From positions 1,647,459 to 1,711,458 of the forward strand of contig CM039504.1 of assembly GCA_022432975.1 (NCBI GenBank): a stretch of DNA of 64,000 nucleotides. Reading direction: 5' to 3'. The DNA is from Begonia masoniana (taxonomy: Eukaryota > Streptophyta > Magnoliopsida > Cucurbitales > Begoniaceae). The notes under the pieces are model-generated. The model searched no databases. It was not told the DNA's origin and was given only the letters and a program-made list of their open reading frames with translations. The position numbers were made by a program, and so were the translations under genes. Below are positions 34,168 through 44,065 of the stretch, one piece after another (the first letter of the stretch is position 1; every line of letters begins with the position of its first letter).

Positions 34168-36387
34168 TGTAATGCCCAGAATTTCCGTTTACACAATTTT
34201 CAGTTTTTTGTGCCGTTAAACGGCGGTGTTATAGTCAGAATCGAAAGCTGAAAATTTCTACCAGAAACTAAGAAATTATTTTGAGACTGATGAAAAAGAG
34301 AAATTTATGGAAATCCGACTGAAAACGGACTAATTAACCGATTTGTTAAAAAATTAAAGGTTGAGGGTGATATGGTAATTAGGTTTATTATTATTAAAAT
34401 TTTATAAAAATGTAAGCCCTCTGTTTCTTCTTCCTCCCCATGCAAAACCCCCCTTCTCTGAAGAGAGACCTTTCCCCTCTCGCTCTCTGTTTTCCTTCCT
34501 CACGTCGGCGACGCAACGCCGATTCCTTTCATCTCTCTTCCTCCGTTTCAACGATTTGAAGTAAGTTTAAATTGTTTATGAGATTATTTTCGAGTTAGGG
34601 TTAGATTTTGAGGATAAATTGACGAATAGAGATTTAGGGTTTTAGGGTTTGAGTGTTTATTGGGTTTATTATTGATTGTTGTGGGTTATTGATGATAAAT
34701 GGATAGAAATGGTAGGATTTTGATAGACTTTTGACGATTTGTTGAAAATGGGGTTTTTGGTGTTTAAAAATTTAGGAAAAACCTATAATTCGAGGAGGTT
34801 ATGTCCGATTTTATAGGGATGAACCTTAGAAACCTAGATAGAACTTATCGGTGAATAGAAAGGAGTTCGTAGCACTTCGAATCGTCAAAATTGGATGAGT
34901 ATCGAGGGAGATATGGATTTCCAAAGTTAATAAAAAAAAACTAGACAAATTTCGGGTTTAGCTTAATTAAGCTTTAAAATTGTTGGTTTTCTCTTTAGAA
35001 ATTCATGAATTGGTTGGGAAGGAAGTTAAAGTTGATGGATTTATGTTATTTTTCTAGGTTCTCCAATTTTCCAATTTAGCATATGGTTTACGGTTGAGTG
35101 GCTAAGGAATCTAAGTAAGTAGTGTACGTAGGTACATTTGCCTTCGGGCCTACATCACAGTTCAGTAGTTTGTGTGCATGCGTGTTTTATGTTTTTTTAT
35201 ATATAGTAGAGCATGCATCATGGTTTTACGATACGAGAACGAAACGAAAACGAATTTCCATGTTTTTATGAAATGAAACAGTAGGATGTGAAACATAAGA
35301 ACGAACAGTAAAATACGTAAGAAGATAATAAAGGTGAGGTTGAGTGGCCTTGTCCCATGAGATGGACCGCAAGGTGCGTCACTTCTTCCCCCACTTTACG
35401 TGGTGGCCTTGTCCCGTGAGGTGGACCGCGAGGTGTGCCGCCTTGACCTAGCACATAAAGAATAACCCAGTAGTAAGATAAAGAAAGAGTAAGAATGAGA
35501 CGGAAACGAAAGTAGAAACGAAAGCAGAAACGACAGTAGAGATGAAACAATAGAAATTGCATATGTTAGGATGTATATGGTTTTCAATATTTACCTTTAT
35601 TATGCACTCTTTACTTAGCATTAAATTAATAGATGAGTTCTGTGATGTAGGTGACAAGGTGATTCTCGGTGAGTACTCAGAGCATGCTCAGGACTAGGTG
35701 GCAGTTGGAGGAGTGCGCTCGTGGGACGATCCAGCCGGCTATTAAGGCGTTTTGACCATGGTGTGTAGGTGAACAGTTTGAAGTCATTTTGAGTTGTGTT
35801 GAGTCATTTTGGGTTATATAGTTGGATTTCAACTTTTAGTAGTTGATTTTAATGTATATAAATGTTTTTGGCATTGGATGAGGATTTTATGGATAATAGT
35901 TTTGGTTGATTGATTTGAAAATAAAGTTTGCAGGAGGTTTTGGTTTTCTAAAAGAATTAGGCGTTATGTCGCCCAAATTTTTAAAGGAAAGTCATTTTGG
36001 ATTTTACGAAGAGTGTTTATATTTTGACTCAAAATTTTGGTTGGGATGGTAGGTTTAGGCATTGATTTGTTAAAATGGTATGTAGTGTAGTTTTTGGGAG
36101 AGTTGAGGAGTTTTAAGTTACGAGATTTGTGAGGAAGTGTCGACCACCACTGATCGGGGTCAACCGAAGTACTATTCATCGCTTTAAAAATTTGAAATTT
36201 TATTAAAGTTAATTTTTCTACGAAAGTCTTCCGCTGTAACGTTTTAAATTATTTTTTTTAACGTGTTTAAACGATGATATTTAATGGTGCAGTAAAGTTT
36301 TAAATTTTACGCGAATTTTTACGGTATGGCTTAGTAGTGAGTAGTGAGTAGGTAGCGAACCACGTCCGCAAGGTCCGGGGCACTACA
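34168..36387 (+). mobile_element. Solo LTR (gypsy-like family), TSD TCTGG
   Basis: 2220 bp bounded by TCTGG (34,163-34,167 and 36,388-36,392). Starts TGTAATGCCCAGAATTTCC, ends GGGGCACTACA. It shares several blocks and their order with the solo LTR at 10,699: a pyrimidine-rich leader, TTCGTAGCACTTCGAATC, GCCTACATCACAG and GCTCAGGACTAGG. No internal region. It is inserted in the gag part of Copia1. Confidence 0.88.
35345..35450 (+). repeat. Two tandem 58-bp repeats in the solo LTR
   Basis: TGGCCTTGTCCCATGAGATG at about 35,346 and TGGCCTTGTCCCGTGAGGTG at about 35,404. They fill the same slot as the ~100-bp repeats at 11,971. Confidence 0.8.
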
Positions 36388-37312
36388 TCTGGGCCGAAGG
36401 TGAGTCTTGGGTCAGTTCGGTCGCAAGGCTGTAGGTGAGGGAGGAGCACTTCATGGCCCGAATGCATTTTCTGGACCGAAAGCATTATGATGCAGAACAG
36501 GGGTAGGGCGGATAGGAGAACTGTGGACCGGCCGTAGAGGACAGGGGAAGGACAGAAAGGTAGCATTTGCCTGAAGAGGGGTTGGAGTTGGAAGGGAGAG
36601 GGCGGCATTTTGCTTTTCCAACCAAAAGTCGTAACTCTGTAAAAGACTGTGAATCTCTTCAAGAGAGGGCTAATTTGAACGGTTTGTGATAGAAGTGACG
36701 ATGACATTGTATTCACTCCTGAGGCCTCCAAAGAAATAGAGAACATGATCACGGTAGGAGACAAGCTCTCCAATGGCAAACAATGTGTTGCATAGGAAAG
36801 TAATTTTCTGAATGTAGACCTCGGCGGAGATCCCATCCTTAGATAGAGTATGGAGTTGGCTTCGGAGATCGATAATTTTTGCCAAGAATGTTGAGGCAAA
36901 CATTCGGCTGAGAGCATGCCAAATTTCACTGGCAATGTTGCATTGAACGATCCGTGGGAGAAAACTGTCGAAGAGGGATGAAAAAAATTCAACTCATTAG
37001 AAGGCTAATTCAACTCATTAGAAGCCTATTGTAACTCATATGGACAATGAAGTCGGAATTAGGTTGAAGGGAGATGAAGTCAAGAAACTAAGGTGGGCTG
37101 GAATGAGATCCATCGCGAATACCCTCAATTCCACTGGCTATAACAACGTTGAGGATTTGAATCTTCCACACAAGATAATTGGTGGTGTCAAGTTTAATGG
37201 TCAGATTCTAGTTTAAAGAAGGGAAGTGAGGGAGGAAAGAAGAAGAAGAGTGGATAGAGGGAGAAGACAGGATCGTAGAGCTTGGCGAAACCATCTTCTG
37301 TTCTGATACCAA
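36388..37312 (-). pseudogene. Copia1 gag and 5' leader
   Basis: Minus-strand gag of the UBN2 type, with pieces FLAKIIDLRSQLHTLSKDG, VYIQKITFLCNTL, AIGELVSYRDHVLYF and LRSEYNVIVTSI (about 36,670-36,900). At its 5' end (37,298-37,312) lies the primer site TTGGTATCAGAACAG in minus orientation, next to the 5' LTR. Frames are broken. Confidence 0.85.
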
Positions 37313-37419
37313 GTTAGAAAAAGCAAAATGAGGAAAGATATGAACAGTAAACTTTCTTTCATCAGTAAAACATTACATCTACTAAGACATTATTAAGCCT
37401 AGAGACGCCTATGCTAACA
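37313..37419 (-). repeat. Copia1 5' LTR
   Basis: In minus orientation TGTTAGCATAGGC...TTTTTCTAAC, followed by the primer site. It abuts the CHX-B exon at the target duplication GGAAA (37,420-37,424). Confidence 0.82.
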
Positions 37420-39968
37420 GGAAAGATATTCCCCAACTATATCATCTCCATGGTGGATCACGAGCACCGGTACTTCTCCTCCGCAAATATCAGATGAGGA
37501 AAGCGTGTCACCGATCGCTCCAAGTTCTGCGTTCTCGATGAAATCGGACATTTCCTCGTCAATATTCAACGCATTTCCTCGCCGGTGGCCTACCATTACG
37601 AGATCGTAATTTTTGTCTATAGTGACCAAGGAGTCTATCACTTTTATTCCATCCTCCACCATGATTTCTTTTACCACCACTCGAGGGTTTCTCACGTTCT
37701 TGAGCTGGAATTCATCGAGCACAGTTTCATCAACCTTCCTCTCCCTGTCCTTGAGACTTTTCTCGTTGCTGGGCAATATGATATGAAGAACAGTGATTCT
37801 CACCTCGGAATGGCCGGACATGCGAGCTGCTAAAGCTAGGGCTTCTCGATCATCAACACCGCCGATAAAAATAACGGCGATGTTGCACGAGAAATTTGCA
37901 GAACTTAAGCGGCACCTCAAATTCCTATCAACGAGAATCCCTACCGTGCAAGGCGCAGATGCTTGTAAACGTGTATTAAAATGTCGTATCGACCCAATCG
38001 TTTGTTTCCCGGCGAAGAGTCTTTGATTTTCATGGAAAGGGATGATGATGAAGGGGATGAGACTATCCAGCGAAAACCTGGAAATACAATCGTGCATACT
38101 TTTGTAGGGAGCATTCAAGACGAAGGGATGAACCGTCACCGAACCCCCTGAATTATTCGAGTAATTTTCAAATGCCCTCATGATATGTTCAGAATTCGCA
38201 TCCTTCGATTTTCTTCTATGCTTGTTGTATTGAACCAGCAGGGGTACGGTTCGGCCGACGAGCTCGACAAGGTGGATCACGTAGGCAGAGAGCGGGCTTG
38301 CTTCCGTCGGGTTGGATCCTTCGAGGAGGGTGATGATGCCGTGAACATTATCTTGGCTGTGAACACACGAAAGGATCCGAAATTCCGAGTTGTTTCCGAG
38401 TTCTTGGATTGATCTCTTCCCCTTCCGTCTCATCGATGGGTTTCGATTCAGTCGCATATGAGGCTTGTAATGGATTTCGATCATCGGCGTTACGATCATC
38501 GTTAAGACCGTCAGCGACAGCACCAATTGAGTATAAGCTTGATCATCAATCAACTGCAATAAAAGGCGGAAACAAGATCAGAAAGAAAATAGAAAACCAG
38601 TAGAACGAAAAAAAAACAAGGAAAGAACAAATCTGACATCGAAGTGTAGCCATTTACGGTAGGCTAAAATGTCAACCATCCCTCTGATATTCATGATTAA
38701 GCTTAGCAAAATAGCATTTTTCATCTTGATTTTGGAGTAGAGGGCAGAAGTAAGAGTTCCCATTATCTTCGAGCAAAACGCAGCGAGGATGATGAACTGA
38801 ACCAAGAAGAAAGCCTTCCAATTTTTGATGGAGTAAACGTTCGTTTCGTATCCGATGTGAAGGAACATGAACGGCAGAAACACTTCGGAGACCAAAGTTT
38901 CGGCTTTCTCCGTCAAAGTCGACCCGAGAGGAGGTCCGTCCGGGATGACTAATCCCAGAAGAATAGCTCCATGAATCATCGCTGCTCCAATTATATTTGA
39001 AATCGCCGCCATCACTGCAACTCCGATGAATATAGCAACTATATAAATCTCCTTCACCGGCTTCCCAGCTGGCGTCCTCTTTACGATCATAAGAACTGCC
39101 GGCCTGATCACAAACACAGTGAATGAGACTAAAGCTAGTATGACAACAAGAGCTTCGATGGAGCTCATCATTTTTTGTTGTCTGACAATGACGAACACAG
39201 CCACGAGTAGCAACTGGGAAACATCACTAATCGTTGCTAATGACAAGGCGAGCTGACCCAATTCGGAAGTCATGAGGTTGAGTTCATCCAAAGCATGGGC
39301 AATTACAGCGAAAAAACTAAACGATAGTCCACAAGCGACAGAAAGAAGGAAGTAGCCTTGGTGAAATGCAGTGAGCTTGTGTTTTAGGAAGTGTAAGAGA
39401 GAGAAAACAGTGAGCAGAGGTAAAAAGGTGCCTGCTATGGCAATATTCCATGTACTCCTGGTAGCTCTTGTGATCATCGAAGCATCCATTTTCACAGCAA
39501 TGAGGAAGACGAAGTATATTGCGCCAAATACGGACATCGCGTTCAATATGTGGAGCGCTCTGGAATCAAACAGATGGTCGCTGAATTTCTTGTTGCTACC
39601 CAGAACAGAAGGCCCCAAGATAATCCCGGCCTGTAGTTTTCCGGTATGAAAAACAAAACAGATGAATAAAGAAGCTGATAACCTTTTTGCATAATTAATT
39701 CCAGATTAGAGGTGGAAACATGAATTTAGCAGGATACCATGATATTACAGACGAATCTGGGCTGTTTGAAGGGTCTGAGAAGCCAGTAAATTGTTCTGGA
39801 GAGAAAGAAGATTAAGATAAGTTGAAGAAGCATGACTGGAAGTCTAAAATCAAGGGGATTGTCTCCAAGCCATAAACCTCCAGAATTCTGATCATAGCAA
39901 GAGTATTGTCTAATAGAAGCATTCGTCAAAGGAATATTCGCCGTAGAATTTGCTCTTCTTACGTCCAT
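37414..39968 (-). CDS. CHX-B: cation/H+ antiporter, C-terminus replaced by Copia1
   Basis: Same family and architecture as CHX-A, and its closest relative here. Exons are 39,738-39,968 (77 codons), 38,638-39,630 (331 codons) and the 5' part of exon 3 from 38,553. The signature LWLGDNPLDF, the membrane exon (AGIILGPSVLG...MNIRGMVDILA) and the soluble domain are uninterrupted. Exon 3 reads into Copia1 and stops after ...IVGEYLSC at 37,414, giving about 787 aa instead of about 807. The lost ~20 residues sit at 13,300-13,370. Because the membrane and nearly all soluble parts remain, a working protein is possible, but the native 3' UTR is gone, so mRNA ending now depends on the transposon LTR. The predicted start is the first Met of exon 1. 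Confidence 0.88.
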
Positions 39969-40073
39969 GATCCTGGGTCTTGAATGTTTTCAAAATCTCC
40001 ACAAGCTTGAATTCATACTCAACCAAAATCCATTAAAGGGTAATTGCAGGAAAAGTTGAGAGAAGAACACAAA

Positions 40074-40075
<2 letters not shown>

Positions 40076-40116
<41 letters not shown>
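40076..40116. repeat. (GA)n microsatellite
   Basis: About 20 uninterrupted AG units, about 110 bp upstream of the CHX-B start; it may lie in the 5' leader. Confidence 0.95.
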
Positions 40117-40119
<3 letters not shown>

Positions 40120-40283
40120 TAGCACGTTCAAAATGACAGTAAACCTGAAAAGTGGGCTCGACTAAAAATGAATAAATACAAGCTGGAATGAGGAACAGAA
40201 CCCACTCAAGATGGAATGCTAAATGGAGTAAAACGACATCGTCACCTTGACATGGTAACCCGTCTGGCATTTATCAATATAGC

Positions 40284-40303
40284 CCTAGTAAAACGGTGTC
40301 GTT
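40284..40303. promoter_or_regulatory. Conserved CHX upstream motif CCTAGTAAAACGGTGTCGTT
   Basis: Identical at 47,941-47,960 and 61,839-61,858 and similar at 10,514. It contains the inverted halves AACG-N4-CGTT. It lies about 316 bp upstream of CHX-B. Confidence 0.5.
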
Positions 40304-40827
40304 AGAGTCTGAGAGAACCATCTGTAATCTGTATCTTCTCCGCTCTTTCTTCATCTTTTATTCATTTATTTTTCCTTCTATATTTAAAAAAAAAAAAGTG
40401 TACTGGTTTTGGTCGGCTGGAGCTCATGGGATTCGTTTATTTGATCGATGGTAGTCATCCTTTCTTGTCTTGAAGGAATGATAAGTAGTCTCTTTAGTTA
40501 GTAGAACTAAACCGAAGGAACTAGGAAGGTCGCTTTTAATTTAGCAAAAGATTGATTTTTAAGGATGTTTTTAGATTTCAAATAGCAACATAAAAATACC
40601 CAAAGCCTGTTTCGGTTGGACCGTGATTGCTGGTTCAGGGCTGGAATATTCAAACCAGTGAAGAAGAAGAAGAAGCAGAAGAAGAGTTTGATGAAAAGTA
40701 AGAAGTCTGAAAATAACTTGATTAACCTAAAAAAAAAAAAGGGTAAATTTTGAGCGAGATTGTTTATAAAATCGAAATGTAAGAAACTGATTAGGGAGCA
40801 AAGAGAGGCGAGAGCACAGCAGGATGA

Positions 40828-43535
40828 TCAGCCGCCATTAAATTTCTGAACTTCAGAAGCCATTAAAGATTTTTCGCTGTCTTCTGAGGAGGTCACGGTC
40901 ACTTGATGGTGACCATCTACCGGAAAAGCGTGCTGCATCACCAGGACCGACACCTCTCCTCCACAAATATCTGAGGAGGCAAGCATGTCGCCGATTACTC
41001 CCAGCTCTGCATTCTCTACAAATTCAGACATTTCCTCGTCAACCGTAAACGCATTTCCTCGCCGCCGCCCCACCATCATCAGGTCGTAACTGTTCTCTAT
41101 AGACCGCAAGGAGTCGATCAATGTTTCCCTATTATCCGCGAGGATTATCCTCACCTCCACTCTAGGGTTGCTCCGGTTCTTCAGCTTGAATTCATCTATC
41201 AGAAATTCGTCTTGCTTCCTATCCTCGTCGTAATGCTTCTTTTCGTTCCCATAGAAGATAAACTGAATAATCGTGATATTCACCGTAGAATGGCCGGACA
41301 TGCGAGCCGCAAATGCTAGGGCTTCTCGATCATCAACACCGCCGATGAAAATAACAGCGACGCGGTAAGAGAAAATTCCCGGTTTCAAATGGCAGTTCAA
41401 GCTCCTATCCACGAGAATCCCCACCGTGCAAGGTGCAAAAGCCTGCAAACTTGTATTGAAATGGCGCATCGAGGCCATCGCTTGATTGTCGACGACCAAT
41501 CTTTGATTTTCATGGAAAGGGACGATGACGAAGGGGATGAGATTATCCTGTGCGAACCTGGAGATACAGTCGTGCATGCTTCTGTAAGGAGCAATCAAGA
41601 CGAAGGGGTGGATTGCGACTGGGCCTCTCAAGTTCTTCGCGAAATTCTCAAACGCTCTCATTATGTAATCCGAATTAACCGCATTTCCATCCTTGGATCT
41701 CCTTCTCTGCTTATCGTGTCGAGCAAGAATGGGAGCTGTTCGACCGACAAGCTCTATCAGATGGATTACATATACAGAGAGTGGACTTGCTTCAGTTGGG
41801 TTGGATCCTTGGAGAAGAGAAATGATGCTCCGAACATTATCTTGGCAGTGGATACAAGAAATTACCCGAAATTCAGAGTCATTCCAGTTTCGTTGGATCG
41901 ATCCAATCTCCTTTTGTCCAATCGCTTGGTGTTGATCGAGTCGCAAGTGGGGCTTGTAATATTTGTCGATTATCGGCGTTATGACCATAGTCGCTCCCAG
42001 CATTGACAGCACCAACTGAGTGAAAGTCTGATCATCGACGAACTGCGTTATGGGGAAGAAATCCAGATTGATACAAGTGGAGGAAGACAAGAGAAACATG
42101 AATTCAGTGCAACGAAGAAAGAAAAGTGAATCTAACCTTCGAGCTCAACCATCTGACGTAGACAAAAAGCTCGACTATCCCCTTGATGTTCATCATCAAG
42201 CTCAACAAGATGGCATTTTTCAACAATATGTTGGAGCGAAGCGAAGCCAGAAGAGTTCCCAGAAACTTTGAACCATACGCTGCGAAGATGATGATCTGAA
42301 ATGCGAAGAACAGCTTCCAATCTTTGATGGAATACACGTTTGTTTCAAGCCCGACGTTAACGAAAAGAAACGGTAAGAACAATTCAGTGATTATAGTTTC
42401 AGCTTTGTCTATCAAAGTCGAGCCAAGAGGTGGCCCGTCTGGTATGGCTAAGCCTAAAACAACACCTCCATAAACTGGTGGTAATCCGATCATGTTTACA
42501 ACCACAGACATAACTGCAACTACAGTGTAGATAGCAATAATGTAAATTTCCTTCACTGGCTTTCCTTTCGGTGTGTTCCTTATGATCATTAAAACGGCCG
42601 GCTTTATTACAAAGAGCGTGAAAGCTGTAAAGGCGATCAGAGAAGAGGCCATTCCAACGGAGTGCAGATATGTATCTTCGCTGATGATGGAGACCCCGAT
42701 CACGACCAGAATGTTGATGGTGTCGTAAACTATTGCCAAGGACAAAGCAAGTTGACCCAACTCAGAAGTAATCAGGTTGAGTTCATGCAGAGCCTGAGCA
42801 ACCACAATGAAATAAGTACACGAAAAAGAAGCAGCGGCATAAAATTTTAAGACGTGTCCGGGGAACTCCAATTTTAGTGCGTAAAGGAGGGTGGCAACAG
42901 TGAGGAAAGGAAAAGAAAAGCTTATTAGAGCAATATTCCATGAAGCCCTCGCAGTTTTTAAGATCATGGATGATTCTATTTTAACAGTAGTTAGGAAGAC
43001 GTAGTATATTGCTCCTATCAGCCACAGCATGTACAACATGTAATTCCCTTTGGGTTGAAATATGAGCCCGTTGAATTTCTTGTGGTGACCGAGGACGGAA
43101 GGCCCCAGAATAATTCCAGCCTATTTCGCCAAAACGAAAACAAAGTTTAATCCTTTTTTTCAGAACTTCTGAAGGGAACGGGGAAAAGAAAGAGCTACTC
43201 TGTTTTGATGTAGAACTAGAGATGGTAAAAAATGAAAAGAGATGCGGCTGTACCAAGACGTTGCAGACGAATCTGGATTGTCTGAAGGGCCTGAGCAGCC
43301 ATTGAAGTGTTGAGGAGAGGAGGAAGAGGAGGCTGATTTGGAGCATCATGAGTGGTAATTCGCAGTCCAGGGGATTTTCTCCATGCCAAATGCCTCGAGA
43401 AACACCGTGGTGACTGAAGCAAATCTCTCGTGTTACATTCTTTAATGGAGTTGGAATGGAAGTGTTCCTCGCGGGAACGATCATTGTTGTATTTCTAACG
43501 CCCACGATCCTCCAAAAGTGTTCTGCAATCTCCAT
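40828..43535 (-). CDS. CHX-C: cation/H+ antiporter, intact
   Basis: Exons are 43,254-43,535 (94 codons), 42,137-43,120 (328 codons) and 40,828-42,042 (404 codons plus stop), about 826 aa. Splice borders match the other cluster members. Exon 1 has IWHGENPLDCELPLMML and WLLRPFRQSRFVCNVL. Exon 2 has AGIILGPSVLGHHKKF, SELGQLALSL, the ion-site aspartate in AIVYD (Tyr before Asp), DGPPLGSTL and MNIKGIVELF. Exon 3 is the complete soluble domain ending VQKFNGG-stop. No frameshift or stop was found, so this is one of the best candidates for a working gene. The chosen start (MEIAEHFW) aligns with the short N-termini of its neighbours; an in-frame Met at 43,598 would add 21 residues. Confidence 0.92.
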
Positions 43536-44065
43536 TGTTGATCGCAGGCACAAGGGAGAGAAACAGAGGGCAGAAGAAGCGAGAGAGATTGACTCCATCA
43601 GTTGGCGAAAATGCAGATGTATCTGACGAATTCCAAGGGTTGTTTGAACAGAATACAAAAATAGATACGATGGGGAATCACCTGCCCTTCCAGAAGAAGT
43701 TGACAATCATCTTCTTTGAAAGCCTGTAACATCTGCGCACGCCTACTAGACAAGACAACCTCGTATGAGCAGAACTCACTTTTTTTTATTACTTTTCCTC
43801 TGTATTTCTTCACAAACCCATCATGATCACCTGATCCTTCATAGGAGAATGCTTATTTGAAGTGACGATTGATATGTCAAGAATGTATTTGTCTTCAGTT
43901 ATTAGTTCAGGGTTGAATCTGAGGTGGAGAAGAAGAAGAAGATGATGATGATGATTTCGATGAAGCTCAAGAAAGTTAGAAGTCAAAAAAGAACTTCATT
44001 GACCTAAAAAGAAGGGTAAGTTTCAAGTGAAACTGGTTGTACAATTGAAAAATGTAAGAAATTGA
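43536..44065. other. Spacer between CHX-C and CHX-D
   Basis: Upstream region of CHX-C and 3' flank of CHX-D. Sequence at 43,640-43,720 is partly shared with the upstream regions of F and D (ACAGAATACAAAAATAGATA). No gene. Confidence 0.55.

Larger units (their letters stand above)
13372..37419 (-). mobile_element. Copia1: Ty1/copia element (minus) in CHX-B, with nested insertions
   Basis: The element is bounded by the target duplication GGAAA (13,366-13,370 and 37,420-37,424) and by related LTRs with TGTTAG...CTAAC ends in minus orientation. Copia-type gag, protease, integrase, reverse transcriptase and RNase H remnants are spread between them in the correct minus-strand order (37.3 kb to 13.6 kb). 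They are interrupted by Copia2, Copia3 and two solo LTRs. The coding parts carry several stops and frameshifts, so the element is old and inactive. Confidence 0.9.
39969..40827. other. Spacer between CHX-B (5') and CHX-C (3')
   Basis: Contains the CHX-B upstream region, a (GA)n microsatellite at 40,076-40,116 and the conserved motif at 40,284-40,303. The last ~100 bp are the CHX-C 3' flank. No other gene seen. Confidence 0.6.

Noticed and set aside
41389..42006. 205-codon plus-strand frame opposite CHX-C exon 3
   Set aside because: It is the antisense shadow of the conserved CHX soluble domain; similar antisense frames appear opposite every CHX copy.
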